From: Chrysochromulina parva
Taxonomy: Eukaryota > Haptophyta > Prymnesiales > Chrysochromulinaceae
Assembly (NCBI GenBank): GCA_002887195.1
Contig: PJAB01000640.1
Span: forward strand, 1-22,767
Direction: 5' to 3'
Length of the DNA stretch: 22,767 nucleotides
Position numbers and translations under genes: made by a program. The notes beneath the pieces were generated by a model that ran no database searches, was not told where the DNA came from, and saw only the letters and a list, made by a program, of their open reading frames with translations. Position 1 is the first letter of the stretch, and the number at the start of each line of letters is the position of its first letter. This document shows, in pieces, positions 1 through 7,558 of the stretch.

Positions 1-1
1 C

Positions 2-919
2 GAGTTGTGGCAGCAGCTCGAGGGATGGTCGAGTCGCAATTTCCTCATGTCGGCGTCGGTGAAGGCATCCAAGGGCGAGGTAGAGCGGCGCCGGCCCGAC
101 GGACTGATTGAGGGGCACGCATACTCGGTGTTGATGACCATCACCGTTGGCCACAACTTGGAGGGAGGGCCGTTTCGGCTGCTCAAGCTGCGCAACCCCT
201 GGGGGTCCGAAGCGGAGTGGACTGGCGACTGGTCGGATGGGTCGGATACGTGGACCCGGTGGCCTCAGGTGGCTGACGCGCTCAACTTTCGTGCCGCTGC
301 CGATGGCTTCTTCTGGATGATTTGGGAGGATTTCATCCGAACTTTCTCCTCACTGCAAGTCTCGCACAAAACTATGCGTACTGGGCCAGGAGCTACGCGC
401 CGTGCCGCATGGGATCGGCAGCGGCAGGAGGATGCCGTCTCTGCGCAGCCGGACAAGGGGGCAGGCGCGAGCGCACCTGCCGCCTGGTCCTGGCTCGACG
501 ACGGCGACCAGTGGAAACCATACGAGGGCGCCTTGGCCGCGAGCATCGAGGCAGCCTTTGGCGACGCAAAGCGCGACACGGTGGACCTGCACGCCGGACA
601 CACGCTCCACTTAGAAATCAACTTCGAAGACATGATGCAATACAACGTGATGACGCGCCGCGGTCGGCCCGTCCGTCGCGAGGTCCCGGCCGATCCGGCC
701 GTCGATGGCACATGGGAGTGGCAGGACACGGACAGCAGCTGGAAGGCGTACCATCCGTCTGCCTGCGGCCAGATCGCCCTCGCCTGTCGCGCGGGCCGCC
801 AAGGCACTCTCCTGTACGCCGGCCGCTGGAAGTACTGGGTGGATTTGAGACGTTCGGTGCAGATCAACATGAGCACGCACACCGAGCGGCCCATCCGCCA
901 CCGCGCCGGAGGGCAGTAG
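2..919 (+). CDS. Calpain-type cysteine protease with tandem WWE domains (5'-partial)
   Basis: The frame is open to the left edge, so the start and the catalytic Cys lie outside the window; 305 residues are visible. Residues 1-120 are the C-terminal half of a calpain catalytic domain: GHAYSV carries the catalytic His (about residue 39), LRNPWG the catalytic Asn (about 65), followed by the calpain-typical GDWSDGS and FFWMIWEDFIRTFSS. After a linker come two WWE domains, at about 162-226 (WSW...W.PYE...LEINFEDMMQYN...R.VRR) and about 238-300 (WEWQD...WKAY...YWVDLRRSVQINM..HTERPIRH). Calpain is a Ca-dependent intracellular protease. WWE modules in PARPs, Deltex and HUWE1 bind ADP-ribose polymers or mediate ubiquitin-pathway contacts. 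There is no C2-like calpain domain III where one is expected. The domains are clear; the combined function is inference. Confidence 0.85.
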   Translation, partial: ELWQQLEGWSSRNFLMSASVKASKGEVERRRPDGLIEGHAYSVLMTITVGHNLEGGPFRLLKLRNPWGSEAEWTGDWSDGSDTWTRWPQVADALNFRAAADGFFWMIWEDFIRTFSSLQVSHKTMRTGPGATRRAAWDRQRQEDAVSAQPDKGAGASAPAAWSWLDDGDQWKPYEGALAASIEAAFGDAKRDTVDLHAGHTLHLEINFEDMMQYNVMTRRGRPVRREVPADPAVDGTWEWQDTDSSWKAYHPSACGQIALACRAGRQGTLLYAGRWKYWVDLRRSVQINMSTHTERPIRHRAGGQ

Positions 920-1138
920 AGGGCAGCCCTGGATGGCCCTTTGGGCGGCGCAGTCCAAGGCTTCTATACCTTATCGGCGAGGGCAATGTGAAAGAAGGCA
1001 GCACACCGGCCAGCGACCGCGTTCTTTCTTTTCATCCGATCACACTCACACCTCGCGTTCACAGGCAAACTGAGAGTTGGGGCAGGAGTCTCCTTCCTAA
1101 TTAGGAAACTAACCGCCTTTTTGAGAGACCCAGGCGAG
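920..1138. other. Intergenic spacer
   Basis: This 219-bp spacer lies between the calpain-WWE stop and the next ATG on the same strand. It must hold the 3' end of the first gene and the promoter and 5' UTR of the second. A short AT-rich island with TCCTAATTAGGA lies about 40 bp upstream of the ATG. No recognisable TATA box was seen. Confidence 0.4.
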
Positions 1139-3061
1139 ATGTTGACGTGCAACCTGCTCGTCGCCGCCGCCCTAACCTCACTCAACCCGAGTGGCCATTC
1201 TCGCGCGCTTGAGGCGACAAACTGCACAAACACATGCAATCACGCTCTCGACGGCATGTGCGATGACGGGGGCCACGGCTCCGAGTATACGATTTGCGCC
1301 CACGGCTCCGACTGCGTGGATTGCGGCCCGCCGACTGAGTCTTCGGAGTCCTCCGGCGAATGGTGGATTTCCTTCCTCCTAACCCAGGACATCGTGCATC
1401 TATCCGGCGGTCTTTCCCCAAGCATCTTGGAAGCGAACGCGATGCTCCAGATCCGCTTCACGGCGGCGCAGAACCCTGAGGACCTCTTCCCCGCAGAGCG
1501 TGATATGATCAAGACCACAATCCGCAACAGCCTCTACCAAAGTTGCTCGCACGGCGGCGGCTGCCCTCCGTTGGAAGAGATCGCCATGACCCTCCTCCAG
1601 GGCTCGATGGTCGTCACCGTGACGGCCTTCTTTCCCGATCAGGCGACGGCCAATTCGGCGGGGGCCACGCTCATGAGCGACTGGAACTCTCCTACGTTCC
1701 AGTCGGAGCTGGGTGTGAATGCCACCTCGGCCCCGACCGTCTCCGTGGCACCCACCACGGGCTCGGGGGGGGTCCTCTCCTTCGCCAGCCCCATCATCTA
1801 CGCTGTCGCCTCCTTGATCCTGTGCACTACCGGGTGCGTCCTCGGCTCCAGCTGCGCCAAGCAAGCGCGCAAGGCGCCCAGCAATGCCGACAAGTCGGCA
1901 AGCGAGGAGGTGCCCTACCGCGGATGCTGCTCGACGGGATGCTGCTCCACGTACGCGATCAGCGGCTGGGCCTGGACCACGGGCATTGCGTGCATCTTCC
2001 TGCTCGTCTCGATGGGCATGCTGTACCACACAATGCTCGCGGTGACGGACGCCATCATTTGCATCCTCGACCAGATCTATGACCTGAGGAACTCGGCGTC
2101 GGCGGACATGCATGTGGCGACCGAGGGCATCGGACCTATTCTCGACCTGATCGAGCCTTTGCGTCCTAACCTCGTCCTGCTCAGCGAGGCTGTGGTCGTG
2201 CCCGGCGTGTTTGCCGCCCTCTTCATGTTCCTCTCGAGCCTGTGTGCCTGTGGACACCACGCAGGTTGCTCCAAGTTCTTCCTGCTGATCACGTACATCT
2301 TCATCATCTTCAGCTTCGTCATCGGAGTGGTGGCCACGGCCCTGGCCCCGCTCATTCAAAACTTGACGTTTCGCACAGCCCGCACAGGACCAGAAGGCGG
2401 CGCCACCAACGCTGGGGTAGTGGTCACCGCCATCTGCGAGATCACTCTGCCCGTGCTCGAACAACATCTCTATGATACCCGCACAACGATGTCGAACGCG
2501 ATGACCACTGGTGCCGACCCCACAATTATAACGGAACTGGAGTCGCTGCTGCTTGACGATGAGGAGCTGGTTGAGAAATTTGGCATCGCATGCGGCTGCC
2601 TCGTCGAGTTTGTCAACACCGCCTTCGACCTCTTCTCGCCGGGCATCTGCAACATCATCGCGTCCATCTTCGCGCTCTATGCCAGCTGCTTCTCGTGCTG
2701 GACCACAGGGTGCTGCGTCGCGCCCCATACGGCGAAGACAAGCCAGGTCACTAGCGCCGGCATGATCTTCGGCCTCTGCTTTGGCAACTGCTGGGGCCGC
2801 CGCGCGAGGTTGTCGATCCGCGCGAGGTTGCCGACAATCAAGGTGGAGACCGGCATACCCACGGTCTGCACGTCAAGCTCGGCCTCGGCCGGCAAGAAGG
2901 GCGCCTCGTCCTCGTCAAGCTCGGCCTCGGCCGGCAAGAAGGGCGCCTCGTCCTCGTCAAGCTCGGCCTCGGCCGGCGGGAATGACGCCACGTCCTTCGC
3001 GACCATGAGCATCATGGACACCATGAGCCCGGTAGGGAAAAGACCCGACGCCATAGTGTAG
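1139..3061 (+). CDS. Secreted-pathway multi-pass membrane protein with Cys-rich N-terminus
   Basis: The ATG at 1139 is chosen because it begins a plausible signal peptide (MLTCNLLVAAALTSL, cleavage near residue 23); upstream in-frame codons are not ATG. It encodes 640 aa. Residues about 29-62 form a compact six-Cys module (NTCNHALDGMCDDGG...C..G.DC.DCGP) of a kind frequent in haptophyte surface proteins. A roughly 110-residue alpha/beta-looking ectodomain follows (about 85-200, SEA-like in appearance only), then about five hydrophobic segments near 217-240, 277-300, 350-372, 380-402 and 502-522, with a long loop between the last two. The Cys-rich cytoplasmic patches (CCSTGCCS, CFSCWTTGCC) could be palmitoylated. 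The C-terminus is Ser/Ala-rich with an internal minisatellite. No named family was recognised; a cell-surface role is inferred. Confidence 0.75.
   Translation: MLTCNLLVAAALTSLNPSGHSRALEATNCTNTCNHALDGMCDDGGHGSEYTICAHGSDCVDCGPPTESSESSGEWWISFLLTQDIVHLSGGLSPSILEANAMLQIRFTAAQNPEDLFPAERDMIKTTIRNSLYQSCSHGGGCPPLEEIAMTLLQGSMVVTVTAFFPDQATANSAGATLMSDWNSPTFQSELGVNATSAPTVSVAPTTGSGGVLSFASPIIYAVASLILCTTGCVLGSSCAKQARKAPSNADKSASEEVPYRGCCSTGCCSTYAISGWAWTTGIACIFLLVSMGMLYHTMLAVTDAIICILDQIYDLRNSASADMHVATEGIGPILDLIEPLRPNLVLLSEAVVVPGVFAALFMFLSSLCACGHHAGCSKFFLLITYIFIIFSFVIGVVATALAPLIQNLTFRTARTGPEGGATNAGVVVTAICEITLPVLEQHLYDTRTTMSNAMTTGADPTIITELESLLLDDEELVEKFGIACGCLVEFVNTAFDLFSPGICNIIASIFALYASCFSCWTTGCCVAPHTAKTSQVTSAGMIFGLCFGNCWGRRARLSIRARLPTIKVETGIPTVCTSSSASAGKKGASSSSSSASAGKKGASSSSSSASAGGNDATSFATMSIMDTMSPVGKRPDAIV
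2873..2977 (+). repeat. 42-bp in-frame minisatellite (about 2.5 copies)
   Basis: Two identical 42-bp units (2873-2914 and 2915-2956) and a 21-bp partial third (2957-2977) encode 14-residue repeats rich in Ser/Ala with a GKKG core. The period is a multiple of three, so copy-number change keeps the frame. Confidence 0.9.
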
Positions 3062-3130
3062 CGACTACCCGACGCCATAGTGTAGCGACTACTCGACGCC
3101 ATACTGAAGCGACAACTCGACGCCATAGTG
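3044..3130 (+). repeat. 24-bp tandem repeat spanning the stop codon
   Basis: Units lie at 3044-3067, 3068-3091 and 3092-3115, with a partial unit at 3116-3130. Units 1 and 2 are identical; units 3 and 4 are diverged. Unit 1 contains the final codons and TAG stop (3059-3061) of the membrane-protein gene. Unit 2 carries the same TAG in the same frame at 3083-3085. Confidence 0.9.
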
Positions 3131-4021
3131 CCTCACCGAGAGCGCGCGTGGGTGACTGCGAGGATCAAAATCAGGAGTGCGTGGGCGGGCGCGCGCGCGT
3201 GCGCGGACCCGGACGGGCGGGTGCCCCGGACGGGCGAAGTGTAGCTGTAGGCTTCGGGGTCGATGTGGATAGAGTGTAGCGCATGGTTGTAGGCTATTTG
3301 GTTACAATTAGGTGTGACCTGCTCGACCTGTGTACGCCCGACACATTACATAAGTAGTCATTTTGCGATTTATTTGGCAGCCAGTTTTGGCGAACAGCAT
3401 ACATGCATGTACTTTTTTTGCGCAGGTGCGCACCAGCGTGCAGCGACGAAGCCGGGAGGAGGCGGACACGACGTGACACTGACGGAACTGACGCAGCAGC
3501 GTGACGCCGCTCGCCGGGCGTGCGAGGTGCGTGTGGCGCGCGTGGAACTGTGCAACTGTGAAACTCATCGCTTGACACTGATCGCTCTTATCTTTCGTCT
3601 TTGCTATTTCTCCGTAGTATGACCCATCTCGTCTCGACTGCGTCGACGTACGTCGACGTGCTGTTTATAATTGTTTCGCGTTGACCGTTGTCCGCTTGTA
3701 CAGCTCTCGAGTCTCGTTTTACTGTTACTAGCTCTACTAAATAAACGTAATACAAAATTTCACCTACCCCCACCTTGCGTTGTGGGGGCCCCATACATTT
3801 CGCGAGTACAGCGCGCTGCGCGCTTTCAGCCCCAACCGACCCCGGCCCCGCCGTACTGGCTGCCGCTGCTTTTTAGCGCTAGTGTCCCTCTTCCAAAGTA
3901 GAGAGAATAACATGCCGTGCTATCAGAGAGGAGTCTGGCGGCCCCCCCAAGCAGGCTGGGCTCACTAACGCCGCGCCGCGGGAGGGCACTGGGGCCTTTA
4001 CCGCGGGGCCGATCCGTGTCG
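3062..4021. other. Non-coding region between convergent genes
   Basis: This 960-bp region lies between the 3' ends of two converging genes. It holds the remaining 24-bp repeats, an alternating CG/GT-rich tract at about 3180-3240 (possible Z-DNA or G-rich structure), an 18-bp perfect palindrome at 3641-3658 and an AT-richer stretch near 3660-3765 (CTAAATAAACG). Short ORFs here have no recognisable protein character. It probably contains both 3' UTRs. Confidence 0.5.
3641..3658. repeat. 18-bp perfect palindrome
   Basis: CGTCGACGTACGTCGACG equals its own reverse complement. It lies about 380 bp beyond the 3' end of the coiled-coil gene and 580 bp beyond that of the membrane-protein gene. Its function is unknown. 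Confidence 0.8.
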
Positions 4022-7000
4022 TCAGCTGCGAGGCGACCCTGATCCAGATGCCGCACGTGGTGATGCCCTCCGGGGGCGAGGAGTGCGCCCAGGCGTACGT
4101 TCAACGAGGCGCTCACCAACCCCCTTGCCCGGCGACGGCCCTGGGTTTGGCGATCTGGGCGGCGCAGTCCTCAACACCTCTCGCTCACGCATACGCCGAG
4201 GGGTCCTGCCCTCCCGCTTGCAGATTCCGGCGACGTCCTCGTCGGACAGTGAGCTCATCACCAGCGTCGCGAGTGGCTGACCGGCCGCCGCGAGGAACCT
4301 TCCGAGTGACGGACGCTCAGGGCGCTCGGGAGAGGCGCAGACAGCACGCGGCACATGCGCACCCACAGCTGTGCCACAAGGAGAAGTCCCCACAGCTGTG
4401 CCACAAGGAGAAGTCCCCACAGCTCCACAAGGAGAAGTCGCCGCACTCCATGCTAACCCCGCTCCCGCACCGGTCGCACTCGTCCCTGCGGTCGCAATAG
4501 AGCGCGTGTCCTGACGCACGTCCCCCCTGGCCGCCGCCAGCAGCAGATCCAAAGCGTGAGCCGGAGCCGCCAGCACGGCCGCCGGGGCGGCGGCTCCGGT
4601 AACGGCGAGGTCCTCGGCACGAGCAGCAGCCTCCGCCCTCGCAACCTCCGCCCTCGCAGCCTCCGCCCTCGCAGCCTCTGCGTCAGCCACAGCCGTCGCC
4701 GTGTCGATGGCCGCTTGCTTCAGGCTTGTCACTGCCTCACTCGCGGCCCTTGCGGCCGCTGCCTGCGCGAGCGCCATCTGCGCCTCGAGATCATTCATCT
4801 GCGCCTCGAGATCATTCGCCTTGCGCCGCCACGCTTCCATCTCCGAGCTCGCCCTGAGGAGCTTCCGTTCATAGCTGACCGTCTCCTTTCGCGCCGTTTC
4901 GAGCTCGGCCGCCGCCGCCGCTCTCATCTCCCTCTCTCGCTCGCAGGCCCATTCCAGCTGCGACCGGTGCGCTGCGAGCCGATCATTCGCGAAGCGCTGC
5001 TCGGCCGCAGCGGCGCGTGCCTCGACCGCGCGCACCTCGGCGTGCGCGCGCACCGTGGTGAGGATCCCTTGTTCCAAGTCGGCCTCGCGCCTCGAGAGGC
5101 ACGCTTGCATCTCAGCGGCCCGCCTCTCGAGGGTCGCTGCTTGCTCGATGCTCTTCGTGGTGCGCTCTTCGGCTCCGAGGATCCGCTCGTAGAGCTCCTT
5201 CCTCACCGTCGCCACCGCCTCCACCACGCGTGCCGCCGCGCTGTTCTCGGCCTGCTCGCGCGCGGCCTGCAACTCGGCTTCACGCGTGCTGAGCGAGTAC
5301 TGCGCCTTGGCAGCATGCATCCGCTCCTCGGCCGCCAACTGCTCGAGTTCCGCTGCACGTCTCTTGGCCTCGGCCGCCTCTGCACGGGCCAGATCCCTCT
5401 CGCCCTTGAGCAGGACAGTCTCACCGAGGACGGCCTGCACCCGCTCATTGAGCTTCCCCTCGCGCTCAAGCGCCGCTGCCATCTCACGCTCCGCTTCCTG
5501 ACGCACGAGCGTCGCCCGAAGCCGCTGCCCATCTGCCTCCTCTTGCGCCGACCCGCCCGGGTAGCTGCCGCCCGATCGACCGTTGGAGCGCCCAGCAGCG
5601 CCGCTGACGACGCTGACTTCGCGTAGCACGAGCGTGGCGACGGCGTGACGCGCCTCGGCGGCCTCGAGCAGCGCTGTATCGAGCTTCTCCTGGATCGCAC
5701 TCCGCTCCCGCTGGGCGTCGGCTGCGCTCTGCACTGCAGCAACGAGCTTGGCGTTCGTGTCGGTCAGCTCACGTCCCATTTCGTCCACGTCGGCGTGACG
5801 CGCGTGCAGCGCCGCTGCGTTCTCGGCCAGCCGCGCCTCTGCCTCTGCCAGCCGCTCGGCCAGCAGCTCCCCTCGCGTCGCCGCCGTCTCGAGCGCGCCT
5901 AATCTCCCGTCGAGCTCCGCTGCAGTGCTCTCCAGCATCGTTCGAGCTTCGACGAGCTTCGAAGTCTCGAGTCGTAACGCTGTTCGCACCTCCACCAGCT
6001 CCGCGTCCACAGCAGCACGCGCCGCCTCGGCTGCCTGCTCGCGCGCCGCCGCCGCGTTGAGAGCTGATCGGCTCGATTCGAGATTGCGGCCGAGATCCTC
6101 CGCAAAGCTCATCTTGGCGAGGAGCTCTTCCATCCTCGAGCGCAGCCCCGCCTCAGCGCTCGAGGCGGCGTCACGTTCCGTTTGCATCGCCTCTCGGCGC
6201 GCGCATGCCTCGGCCGCCCTCGCCTTCGCCGTCTCCGCTGCCGACCACGCCACGCGCGCCGCCGCCTCAGAGACCTCAAGCCGCTCTGCCGCCTGCGCCG
6301 CCGCCACCTCGCCCCTCGAGCACGCTTGCGCGAGAGCTTCCTGTGCTTCAGCGTGCTTTCGAATGGCCGCTTGCTGGGCGTCGCGAAACGCGCCTGCCTC
6401 ATGCCGCTCCTTGCTCAGCTGCGCCTGCACCGCCGCGAGCGAGCTCTGGGCGGCCGCCTCACGTCTGGCTGCTTCTGCCAACGCTCGCGTGCCGTCATCA
6501 ACCTGCCTCGCCAATGTGAGCGACTTGTCTGAGAGGGAAGAGAGCTCGAGCTTTGTAGCCTCAAGGGCACTCTTTGCAAGCTCGTGCCCACGCTGCGCCT
6601 CCAAGAGCCGCGCCTTCATCTCGGCGCGCCCGCGCTCCACCGCGTGCGCTAGCTCCGCCTCCGCGTGCGCCCTGGCCGCCCGCTCGGCCTGCTCACGATC
6701 CTCTGCCCGCATCCGCTGCTTGCGCTCGTCGATTAGGCAGCGCTCGAGAGCGGCCTCCTTGGCCGCAGACGTGCTTGCCAGTGCAGCCTGCTCCGTGGCG
6801 AGTGCAGCGCGGCTGCGCGACTGGTCCTCGAGTGACTTGGCCGCGCGATGTTTCTCCTCTGCGAGCCGCTGCTGCGCGAGTTGCAAGCTCTCCTCGAGCG
6901 ATGCCTCTCGCGCAGCGGCGTCGGCTTGACGTTTCTTGGCGGCCGACGACACCTCCGACAGCTTCGCTCGCAGGTCGTACAGCATGTCGTTTGCGGCGAT

Positions 7001-7198
7001 CGCCGCCTGATCTTTCAGTGCCAGATCCTTGCGAGCGCAATCGAGCTTCGCCTTTGTCTCGTGAAGGGCTCGCTTCTGGACCTGATAGCTCTTTGGTGTG
7101 CCCGACGGCTTTGCGACGAAAGCGCTTCGCGAGAACTGGGGCGAAGAATTCTCTTCGACTGGTGAATCGAGCGACTCATTGTCGAGGCCGTCCAGCAT
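4022..7198 (-). CDS. Long Ala/Glu-rich coiled-coil protein
   Basis: It encodes 1058 aa from the ATG at 7198; the in-frame codon further upstream is TTG, not ATG. After about 50 Ser/Pro-rich residues, nearly everything from residue 50 to 870 is heptad-rich Ala/Glu/Arg/Leu sequence, predicted as a continuous coiled coil with small in-frame duplications such as NDLEAQMNDLEAQM. The C-terminal ~190 residues are basic and Pro/Ser/Thr-rich and carry a nine-residue repeat (GTSPCGTAV) and SP/TP sites (PRSPNPGPSP, TPGRTPRPRR) that suit proline-directed phosphorylation. No motor or other catalytic domain is present. A structural, cytoskeletal or centrosome/basal-body role is possible but unproven. The + strand of this gene carries long Ser/Ala/Arg shadow frames, which are not genes. 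Confidence 0.75.
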   Translation of the reverse strand: MLDGLDNESLDSPVEENSSPQFSRSAFVAKPSGTPKSYQVQKRALHETKAKLDCARKDLALKDQAAIAANDMLYDLRAKLSEVSSAAKKRQADAAAREASLEESLQLAQQRLAEEKHRAAKSLEDQSRSRAALATEQAALASTSAAKEAALERCLIDERKQRMRAEDREQAERAARAHAEAELAHAVERGRAEMKARLLEAQRGHELAKSALEATKLELSSLSDKSLTLARQVDDGTRALAEAARREAAAQSSLAAVQAQLSKERHEAGAFRDAQQAAIRKHAEAQEALAQACSRGEVAAAQAAERLEVSEAAARVAWSAAETAKARAAEACARREAMQTERDAASSAEAGLRSRMEELLAKMSFAEDLGRNLESSRSALNAAAAREQAAEAARAAVDAELVEVRTALRLETSKLVEARTMLESTAAELDGRLGALETAATRGELLAERLAEAEARLAENAAALHARHADVDEMGRELTDTNAKLVAAVQSAADAQRERSAIQEKLDTALLEAAEARHAVATLVLREVSVVSGAAGRSNGRSGGSYPGGSAQEEADGQRLRATLVRQEAEREMAAALEREGKLNERVQAVLGETVLLKGERDLARAEAAEAKRRAAELEQLAAEERMHAAKAQYSLSTREAELQAAREQAENSAAARVVEAVATVRKELYERILGAEERTTKSIEQAATLERRAAEMQACLSRREADLEQGILTTVRAHAEVRAVEARAAAAEQRFANDRLAAHRSQLEWACEREREMRAAAAAELETARKETVSYERKLLRASSEMEAWRRKANDLEAQMNDLEAQMALAQAAAARAASEAVTSLKQAAIDTATAVADAEAARAEAARAEVARAEAAARAEDLAVTGAAAPAAVLAAPAHALDLLLAAARGDVRQDTRSIATAGTSATGAGAGLAWSAATSPCGAVGTSPCGTAVGTSPCGTAVGAHVPRAVCASPERPERPSLGRFLAAAGQPLATLVMSSLSDEDVAGICKREGRTPRRMREREVLRTAPPRSPNPGPSPGKGVGERLVERTPGRTPRPRRASPRAASGSGSPRS
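4366..4442 (-). repeat. 27-bp coding repeat in the coiled-coil gene
   Basis: Units at 4366-4392 and 4393-4419 are identical. A shortened third unit begins at 4420. They encode the SPCG-containing nine-residue repeats near the C-terminus and keep the frame. Confidence 0.85.
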
Positions 7199-7336
7199 GA
7201 CGGCCGTCCAGCACAATCTCTCTCAAAACTCCTTTTTGGTCATTACCGGTAGGGTCGACAAATTGGCTTCGGGTGACATGATTTGCATGCAAGGAGAAGT
7301 CAAGTTATACCCTACTACAGCACACTCTATACCTAC

Positions 7337-7483
7337 AACGGCTGCAGGACAGGCACACACGATACGGTATAGAAGGGTGACCGATCGGCTTTACGTTTAC
7401 GCCGCCGCTTTTCCCCTCGCTGGTAGTAGAGAGAACGTGAGCAATCTGCAATCTGGTTTATCTGCCCGCGGCCCTGGAGTGCT
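7337..7483 (-). repeat. Dispersed repeat, copy A (~147 bp)
   Basis: It matches 10838-10991 over its whole length with a few short indels. The longest shared blocks include the segment around GTAGTAGAGAGAACGTGAGC and CTGCCCGCGGCCCTGGAGTG. It lies 139 bp upstream of the coiled-coil ATG, in the same orientation relative to that gene as copy B is to the PLOD-type glycosyltransferase gene. Confidence 0.9.
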
Positions 7484-7515
7484 TGACGTTTCTTGGCGGC
7501 TCACGACACCTCCGA
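7481..7515 (-). repeat. Partial copy of coiled-coil gene coding sequence
   Basis: This 35-bp segment matches 6924-6958 inside the coiled-coil CDS at 33 of 35 positions and directly abuts repeat A. It is too short and isolated to be an exon here and looks like the trace of a local duplication or rearrangement. Confidence 0.8.
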
Positions 7516-7558
7516 GCCCATCTCCTGGAGCCCATCCCCTGAGTGTGGAGTTTCAGGC

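Larger units (their letters stand above)
7199..7558. promoter_or_regulatory. Upstream region of the coiled-coil gene containing dispersed repeat A
   Basis: This 360-bp non-coding spacer holds, reading away from the coiled-coil ATG: a 12-bp duplication around the start (7186-7197 and 7202-7213), one TTACCGGTA palindromic motif (7243-7251), repeat A (7337-7483) and a short copy of coding sequence from the coiled-coil gene (7481-7515). It must include that gene's promoter and the 3' end of the FkbM gene. Confidence 0.5.

Noticed and set aside
1400..2728. 442-codon minus-strand open frame across the membrane-protein gene
   Set aside because: It is an Arg/Gly/Asp-rich antisense shadow. The + strand product has a signal peptide, a Cys module and membrane helices.
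5925..6929. 334-codon Ser/Ala-rich + strand frame opposite the coiled-coil gene
   Set aside because: It is the complement of Ala/Glu/Arg heptad codons. Serine- and alanine-rich shadows are expected and show no domain.
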